Shown in pieces: positions 25,870 through 30,779 of a stretch of 30,779 nucleotides of DNA. This DNA comes from a virus, in IMG/VR virus record IMGVR_UViG_3300035670_000931, positions 1 to 30,779 of that record. One strand, given 5' to 3'. Position 1 is the stretch's first letter; every line of letters begins with the position of its first letter. The notes below the pieces were generated by a model, which saw only the letters and a program-made list of their open reading frames with translations, was not told the DNA's origin and made no database searches. The translations under genes were made by a program, and so were the position numbers.

Positions 25870-26532
25870 TTAACCTACTACTTTCCAGCCAAACAAACTA
25901 TTACGTTTGCCATTTGCCAATTGGTTAAAAGAAGAAGGATTTAAATTATGAAGCTCGGCAAATTCTGTTAAATTAGTAATATTATCAAATATCTCACCAG
26001 ATGGTGAAACTATACTCCATGTTTTTTTCAATGATTGAGGACGAATTGATTTACCGTTTTTTAAACGCCAACCTTTATAAGTTTTTAATTTTCCATTAAT
26101 TAGAGAACTTAAATGTTCTTTGCGTAATCTATGTTTTCTGGCAAAATCGCACAAACCGGCAGCCAAAAAATATTCTGTGCCGTATTTGTCAATTAGACTA
26201 ACATTAAACGTTTTTTTAGGTGGACTTTCTCTGCCAATTTCTTTGCAAACGTTATAACAATGATTACCGTTATCCCAAAGAACGTTAACATATTTTTGTT
26301 CTATATTTTTTAACTCTGATTCATCACAATATTCAATAACAAAAAATTTAAAAACAGAAGGCATTTTATTATAAGCAGCTTGTAATTTGGGATTTGCGTG
26401 AGTTCCATTTTTAAGACAATAAAAATGTTGACTTTTTCTACGATTTAAATCATTGCTACTTCCAATATAAACGTTTCCGTTTTTTGTATTGACAATTTGA
26501 TAAATTCCAACTTGTGTTTGCAACGTCGTCAT
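25870..26532 (-). CDS. GIY-YIG homing endonuclease
   Basis: This 220-residue free-standing endonuclease makes site-specific DNA breaks that spread its own gene. The catalytic domain has G9-I-Y11, Y22-I-G24, R31/R32 and the metal-binding E78 (NIEQKY). The C-terminal half has two modular DNA-binding repeats of NUMOD type at about 121-157 and 182-220, each ending in 'NGK...GW[R/K]'. ATG 26532 has no Shine-Dalgarno sequence; an AT-rich leader and a GGCTT/AAGCC hairpin lie upstream, suggesting low or controlled translation. It sits between the 395-residue gene and the gp14-like gene and directly adjoins the latter, so it has probably inserted there. The flanks carry an 8-base inverted repeat (25861-25868 and 26579-26586). 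Confidence 0.93.
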   Translation of the reverse strand: MTTLQTQVGIYQIVNTKNGNVYIGSSNDLNRRKSQHFYCLKNGTHANPKLQAAYNKMPSVFKFFVIEYCDESELKNIEQKYVNVLWDNGNHCYNVCKEIGRESPPKKTFNVSLIDKYGTEYFLAAGLCDFARKHRLRKEHLSSLINGKLKTYKGWRLKNGKSIRPQSLKKTWSIVSPSGEIFDNITNLTEFAELHNLNPSSFNQLANGKRNSLFGWKVVG

Positions 26533-26560
26533 ATAGATAATTATGTATATATTAACTTAT

Positions 26561-26576
26561 AGGCTTAAGCAAGCCA
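26561..26576 (-). other. Small hairpin upstream of the homing endonuclease
   Basis: On the minus strand GGCTT-GCTT-AAGCC can form a 5-base-pair stem with a 4-base loop about 30 bases before the endonuclease ATG. It has no U tract, so it is not an intrinsic terminator. Homing endonuclease genes in T4 often have hairpins that limit early translation; this one does not cover a ribosome site, so that role is only a guess. Confidence 0.3.
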
Positions 26577-26607
26577 TAATTTCACGTCTTTGTTATGAGT
26601 AGTCTAC

Positions 26608-27795
26608 TCATTTATTATATCTCTCTCTTGCTGCTGCCAGTTCTCCAGGACCGACTTGCTTTCTTTGTTTACCATATGGCTCTCGTTCACCTCGGGGTTG
26701 AGCATTTCGGGCAGCGACCATATAACGTTGCACTAAATTATTATAGATTTCAAACAATCTTGTTAATGAACTTTCAACTTCTGGTGTGTCAAAACGATGC
26801 TTAAATTGATCAAGTGGCATGTTAGTTAATCCCACAGATCGTGAATATCCTGCCATTATTTTTTCTACAATTATTTTTATATTGGGTATTTTTTTTCCTT
26901 TTGTCACATAATCGGCTAAGAAATCACTCATTCTATTACCGAGTTCTTCTTCATCTTCAGATGATTGTTTGTAGGCAATCTCTGGTTCTTGGCTGGTATC
27001 AAATCCAAGTGGTCTATAGCTATACGTAGTCGCATCTTTAAAGTTCGGTTCTTGATTGTTTTCAGGACGCCGAGCCCAATATCTTCTTGCAATATGCCCC
27101 GGAGCAAACTTATCAGATGGCATTATAGAAAAATATATCTGGTTGGCTATCTTTTCTTTATCGGCTATCCGTATATCACCCATTTTATTTTCAAATTGAT
27201 CTAAAAACCAATATCGGAACTCCCTATCATCTCGGAGTTCAAAAGGCTTTTCAAAAACTTCATTTGGAAGTAAAAAGCCAAATTCTTGTTTAAATGCATT
27301 ATTGACCTTATCTCGCATCTTCTTATCAATAACAATTTTATTGAAACGTGAAGGAGTGATATCGTATTTTTTGCTTTTAAGAACACTTTCACGGCGTCTA
27401 CCAAAGGCTTTGGCTATATAACCGGTGAATGCGTGCATGAGATCATGGCTTTCATCTCCGGCACTCATAACGGGCATTGGAATAGTTGGATCTAAGTAAA
27501 GTTTAAAGCTATTCCCGCTATATTGAAATGACATACCTTTTTTTTGTTCGGTTGGGGTTGTCATTGGTGCCCAATTTTCTCCACGACCACCACCTCGTCC
27601 TCCAAGTCCACGACGTGCATCTATGATATCAATAGGTGAGGCACCCGGCAAGGCTTCGCCTTCATATATTAACTTATTGATTGCTTGAGCAAAAGCATAC
27701 ACTCCGACCATAGATGGAGACAAACGAGACATATCAATGTCTTCTGTCATTTCTTCTTTAATGATTAGTCGGATATATTCTTTTAATAGGTTCAT
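26608..27795 (-). CDS. Paralogue 2: unknown protein with cleavable-leader-like N-terminus and HDxxH motif
   Basis: This 395-residue protein is a tandem paralogue of the gene upstream. Residues 1-14 (MNLLKEYIRLIIKE) form an amphipathic leader ending in I-K-E, like T4 capsid-targeting peptides cut by the prohead protease after [L/I]-x-E. Both paralogues then share 'YAFAQAINKLIYEG', 'ALPG-x-x-PIDII', 'FKLYLDP' and a segment 'SAGDESHDLMHAFTG' followed by AK and RRRES, with H117, D118 and H121 as possible metal ligands. Shared C-terminal parts are 'DTPEVESSLTRLFEIYN' and 'QRYMVAARNAQP'. Its ATG overlaps the previous stop as ATGA. I do not recognise the family. If the leader is real the protein is packaged in the head. 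Confidence 0.8.
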   Translation of the reverse strand: MNLLKEYIRLIIKEEMTEDIDMSRLSPSMVGVYAFAQAINKLIYEGEALPGASPIDIIDARRGLGGRGGGRGENWAPMTTPTEQKKGMSFQYSGNSFKLYLDPTIPMPVMSAGDESHDLMHAFTGYIAKAFGRRRESVLKSKKYDITPSRFNKIVIDKKMRDKVNNAFKQEFGFLLPNEVFEKPFELRDDREFRYWFLDQFENKMGDIRIADKEKIANQIYFSIMPSDKFAPGHIARRYWARRPENNQEPNFKDATTYSYRPLGFDTSQEPEIAYKQSSEDEEELGNRMSDFLADYVTKGKKIPNIKIIVEKIMAGYSRSVGLTNMPLDQFKHRFDTPEVESSLTRLFEIYNNLVQRYMVAARNAQPRGEREPYGKQRKQVGPGELAAARERYNK

Positions 27796-29105
27796 CTTTT
27801 AGTTCTTCTTGCTGGGGCTTTTTTGGTTGGGCGAGCGGGTGCAGGAGTGGGGGTAGCAGGTGCTCTACGTCTTCTTACAGGAGCAGGCTGCGGGAATGGA
27901 GATGGTTGTGGTTTGGCTCTTAAGCTTTGTCTTGCTGCCTTTAATTGTGCTGGCGTAACTTGTTCACGATCATACGTATCGGCTCTTTTTGAAATCTGCT
28001 TACGAGATGGTTGTGCTGTAGATAAACCAACCGTATAACGCTGCAACATTTGATTATATAGTTCAAATAATCTTGTTATTGCTTTTCTTGCTTCTGGAGT
28101 ATCGTATCTTAGCTTATATTCTTCCGGCGTAATATTTCCTACGTTAACGCTTGGACTTGGAGCTCTTTTATAGGCACTAAATACTTGTTCAACCGCTTCT
28201 TTTCCAATAGGCTTTCCGTCTGCAACATTATCCCGAATAACAACGTTAATAATATTTCCAAACATTTCTTCATCTTCCATTGATTGTTTCCAAGAAATTT
28301 TACCAGGCGCATTTTTGCCTATTCTTGGTGCTCCGAAGTTGTCGGGATCTGCTGGATTAAGTTTTGCATCGGAAATATCAACATTTCCCCAATATTTGTG
28401 TCCAAAAATACCCGGCACAACACCGCCACCGTATACGGATTTCCATAATACAGCGCCAAGATGTCTGAGCGTAAGTATATTAATAGGATTTCCGTATATT
28501 TTAGCGTTCTTTTTCTTAATATTTGGCCAAACTGTTTGACCAAACCAATCGCCATATTCGTATGGGTCTTTATATTTAAATGTTTTTTCAAAAACTGAAT
28601 ATGGCAACTTATATCCAAACTTTTTGTCAAAACTGTCAGTAAACTTTGCAATTTCATCTTTTTTCAAAGTTATTTTATTGAATTTGGAAGGGGTGCCGCT
28701 ATATTGACCAGAAGCTTCAAGGCTTTCTCTTCTTCTGGCTATTGCTTTGGCAAGGTGTCCAGTAATCGTATGAATGATATCATGAGTTTCATCATCGGCA
28801 CTCATGAAAGTTTTTGACTTAGAAGGATCAATATATAATTTAAAAGTAGAGCCGGTATGTTGAAGGGATATGCCAGATTTTCTTTCTGTATCTGTTATCA
28901 TTGGAGCAGATTTTAAATCTTTTCCAGAACTAATAATGTCTATTGGCAAGGTTCCAGGCAATGCACCGCCTTCATAAATTAATTTATTTATAGCTTGAGC
29001 AAGAGCATATATGCCAAGCATATCTGGATGCAGACGCTTCAAATTTACGTCTTCATCCATAACTTCTTTAATGATTAAACTAATATATTCTTTTAAAAGG
29101 TTCAT
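27792..29105 (-). CDS. Paralogue 1: unknown protein with leader-like N-terminus, HDxxH motif and basic Pro/Arg tail
   Basis: This 437-residue protein begins MNLLKEYISLIIKE, nearly identical to its downstream paralogue. ATG 29105 is chosen over an upstream in-frame TTG because it matches the leader shared by three proteins. The core has 'YALAQAINKLIYEG', 'LPIDII' and SADDETHDIIHTITGH with H108, D109 and H112, then AKAIARRRES. The last 45 residues are rich in Pro, Ala, Arg and Lys (PVRRRRAPATP, PTKKAPARRTKR), like histone-H1-type tails, so it may bind packaged DNA; the paralogue lacks this tail. A purine-rich GAAGA precedes the ATG. It lies directly after the gp13-like neck gene. Its function is unknown; an internal head protein is inferred. 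Confidence 0.8.
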   Translation of the reverse strand: MNLLKEYISLIIKEVMDEDVNLKRLHPDMLGIYALAQAINKLIYEGGALPGTLPIDIISSGKDLKSAPMITDTERKSGISLQHTGSTFKLYIDPSKSKTFMSADDETHDIIHTITGHLAKAIARRRESLEASGQYSGTPSKFNKITLKKDEIAKFTDSFDKKFGYKLPYSVFEKTFKYKDPYEYGDWFGQTVWPNIKKKNAKIYGNPINILTLRHLGAVLWKSVYGGGVVPGIFGHKYWGNVDISDAKLNPADPDNFGAPRIGKNAPGKISWKQSMEDEEMFGNIINVVIRDNVADGKPIGKEAVEQVFSAYKRAPSPSVNVGNITPEEYKLRYDTPEARKAITRLFELYNQMLQRYTVGLSTAQPSRKQISKRADTYDREQVTPAQLKAARQSLRAKPQPSPFPQPAPVRRRRAPATPTPAPARPTKKAPARRTKR

Positions 29106-29169
29106 ATGTCTTCTTTTTTTTCTAATTGGTAGCGTTCCATTTATCAAACAATAGAGGGGACGTTTTGAC

Positions 29170-30441
29170 TCATCCTATAAACAGGTTATATTTTGCCGGC
29201 ATTGGTAGATGCTGCAACATTTTCATTTCATTTTCAGCTTTATTAGCTTGTATCTCTGAAAGCTTATCATAAGTAAGTGCGTCAAGTTTTGTTATAATAC
29301 CAGTATCACCAGTTAATAAATCTTTCTTATCTTCTCTCCCTTGAGTTATAAGGTCTTCACCATTAAGTTGTAATTCTGCATTTGGAATTGGAATGGACTT
29401 CATCTTGCTTCTTACCAAACCAAGGAGTTCTTTGCAAAGAGCTAGCGTATATAGAATAATCCAGTTTCTGCTCCATGGGTTAAGAGAAGAATACGCTATA
29501 AAGCCCATAGGAATGTTTGCAGGGCTGTTAACACCGAATATCACAGACGATGGTGTAGCAGGGTTCTGGAGGCTTCCAGACGCCTCTAATGAGCCGCTGA
29601 AGTATGTTCCCATGATGCCTGGATAGGCAGATGGAGGGAAGCCTACTCGGATCCATAATTTGTCATTATAGAATGGAATCATATTGTTTGGAGTTGGGAA
29701 TAAGCGAATAGAAGTGCCGGCTAGCTTATAAGAATAATGGGAACGGCGGACACGGGAAGCGGCGTCTAACATACTGGCTCTCAACACGTCTTCGAATAGG
29801 GGAAGAACATAGAAGCGTGTATCTGGAATATAAGATTCTACAGGTAATCCAGTTGCAATAAAGTTGGATGCAAGATTTGAGTTAAAGACATATTGAATTG
29901 GAGCATAATGATAAACTTCAAATACTTTCATACGTCCACGAATATCAAGAGAACCGGTGCCCATATAAGAAGAAAGAAGATTTCCATTTTGATCTTTTAA
30001 TTCTGTATAAAGATCATAATCCTGGCGTCCCATTTCTAACGTTATAGAACCAGAATAAGATTGAAGGGATTGACCATAGCCAACCTCAGAAGCATATGGC
30101 TCCGCTTGCCTTACAAGATATTCTAGATTTGGCTGAACGTAATTGTTAACAAGATTTAGATTATATTTGCCAGTTGCCGTATCGATGCTACCAGTAGGAG
30201 AACCAAGAAGATAAGACAAATTTGATTTAGCTTGATATTCGATCATGATAGCATTGAAGTATAAGGTCGCCTCTTCAAAACATGCCCAAATCATCTTTTT
30301 TGTGAGTTCTACACTTAATACATCTTCCCCAAGTTTTCTTAAAACAAAGGTAACGATCTTGTCTGCATCACTCTGGAAAGCTGGATCAGAGTCAAAGTAG
30401 CCAAATGGAGTAGGCTTCATCGTGGTATTAAATGTGCTCAT
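29170..30441 (-). CDS. Neck protein (T4 gp13-like)
   Basis: This 423-residue protein probably closes the filled head and receives the tail. The N-terminus 'PTPFGYFDSDPAFQSDADKIVTFVLRKLGEDVLSVEL' followed by 'FEEATLYFNAIMIEYQAKSNLS' is typical of gp13-type neck proteins of large myophages. The C-terminal part, including 'WSRNWIILYTLALCKELLGLVRSKMKSIPIPNAELQLNGEDLITQGREDK', is another family hallmark. I chose ATG 30441; ATG 30420, which begins MKPTPFGYF, is also possible. A TTG at 30474 is unlikely since it would overlap the divergent HAD gene. No strong Shine-Dalgarno sequence is seen. T4 gp13 has 309 residues. It is the first minus-strand gene in the window. Confidence 0.82.
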   Translation of the reverse strand: MSTFNTTMKPTPFGYFDSDPAFQSDADKIVTFVLRKLGEDVLSVELTKKMIWACFEEATLYFNAIMIEYQAKSNLSYLLGSPTGSIDTATGKYNLNLVNNYVQPNLEYLVRQAEPYASEVGYGQSLQSYSGSITLEMGRQDYDLYTELKDQNGNLLSSYMGTGSLDIRGRMKVFEVYHYAPIQYVFNSNLASNFIATGLPVESYIPDTRFYVLPLFEDVLRASMLDAASRVRRSHYSYKLAGTSIRLFPTPNNMIPFYNDKLWIRVGFPPSAYPGIMGTYFSGSLEASGSLQNPATPSSVIFGVNSPANIPMGFIAYSSLNPWSRNWIILYTLALCKELLGLVRSKMKSIPIPNAELQLNGEDLITQGREDKKDLLTGDTGIITKLDALTYDKLSEIQANKAENEMKMLQHLPMPAKYNLFIG

Positions 30442-30462
30442 AAAGCTAATTAGTATAGAATC

Positions 30463-30779
30463 ATGAGCAAGCAACTATTAAAAGAATATATTGCAGTCCT
30501 CATAAATGAGGCTTTAGATGGTGTTAGCAAGCTTCGTGTTTTTGATTTTGATGATACTCTTGTAAAAACCCATAGCAAAGTTCATGTTAAAAAAGCTAAT
30601 GGCGACGAACTTTGGCTCACGCCTGCCGAATATGCAGTCTATGATAAAGAAACTGGGGATGAATTTGATTATTCAGATTTCAGTAATGTAATCAATCCGG
30701 AGGCAATTCATTGGACACAAAATATATTGCAAAAAGTTATAAGCAAAAGAGGTCCAGGGGCGGCGGTTATATTAACAGC
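30463..30779 (+). CDS. HAD-family phosphatase-like protein with leader-like N-terminus, 3' end beyond window
   Basis: The first 105 codons of a rightward gene are present. Residues 1-16 (MSKQLLKEYIAVLINE) match the leader on the two paralogues and end in I-N-E. HAD motif I follows at once: VFDFDDTLVKT, in which the first Asp of D-x-D-D-T would be the nucleophile. Then come 'LTPAEYAVYDKETGDEFDYSDF' and 'INPEAIHW', which I recognise from a HAD group common in large phages, and 'AAVILTA', the likely motif II with Thr. HAD enzymes of this kind act on phosphates of nucleic acids or small molecules; the substrate is unknown. The ATG lies 21 bases from the divergent neck gene and lacks a clear ribosome site. 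Confidence 0.85.
   Translation, partial: MSKQLLKEYIAVLINEALDGVSKLRVFDFDDTLVKTHSKVHVKKANGDELWLTPAEYAVYDKETGDEFDYSDFSNVINPEAIHWTQNILQKVISKRGPGAAVILT

Noticed and set aside
25758-26607. Group I intron carrying the GIY-YIG gene inside the gp14-like gene
   Set aside because: The endonuclease stop lies one base before the apparent neck start, and only 75 bases lie upstream, too little room for a group I core. I found no workable exon 1 that splices in frame. A free-standing insertion fits better.
27433-27447. HDxxH in the paralogues as a zinc protease HExxH motif
   Set aside because: The catalytic Glu is replaced by Asp and no third ligand is obvious, so protease activity is not supported. Only possible metal binding is noted.
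29106-29147. TTG start at 29147 extending paralogue 1 by 14 residues
   Set aside because: The extension hides the MNLLKEYI leader that is at the N-terminus of its paralogue and of the HAD protein, and there is no ribosome site for the TTG.

Overview
The window looks like part of the tail module of a large, AT-rich contractile-tailed bacteriophage (myovirus morphology, Caudoviricetes). Nearly all genes lie on the minus strand and, read in that direction, follow the T4-type order of neck, tail completion, sheath, tube, assembly chaperones, tape measure and baseplate hub. Several proteins are much longer than their T4 counterparts (two sheaths of about 1000 residues, a 1663-residue tape measure, hub proteins of 1103 and 1335 residues), which suggests a jumbo-class phage. 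The host cannot be inferred. There are no tRNA genes, rRNA genes or CRISPR arrays.

Right end (about 26600-30779): a plus-strand HAD-type phosphatase gene runs off the edge and diverges from a gp13-like neck gene. After the neck gene come two tandem paralogous genes of unknown function. The HAD protein and both paralogues begin with nearly the same 14-16 residue peptide ending in [L/I]-x-E, which resembles the capsid-targeting leaders that the T4 prohead protease removes from internal head proteins.

Middle (about 17100-26530): a GIY-YIG homing endonuclease sits directly in front of a gp14-like neck gene. The conserved N-terminus of that neck protein now seems to start at an ATT codon. A gp15-like tail completion protein, two tandem sheath genes and a small acidic protein with a single dockerin/EF-hand-like loop follow.

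Tube and chaperones (about 14980-17080): the gp19-like tube gene is followed by a strand-specific terminator hairpin, a small helical protein, and a gp26-like zinc-ribbon protein. The end of the gp26-like gene overlaps, in the +1 frame, an open reading frame with no convincing start of its own. A T7 run at the overlap suggests a programmed frameshift, as in tail assembly chaperones of other phages.

Inserted cassette (13484-14973): three plus-strand genes (unknown, a conserved basic C-terminal domain, and a Nudix hydrolase) interrupt the structural operon between the chaperones and the tape measure.

Left part (1-13397): tape measure, a 60-residue protein, a large tube-initiator/baseplate-like protein, a LysM-like gp53-type protein, a very large hub-like protein, and an unidentified gene running off the left edge. 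Together the minus-strand genes would build and close a contractile tail. The leader-bearing genes may encode proteins packaged in the head.
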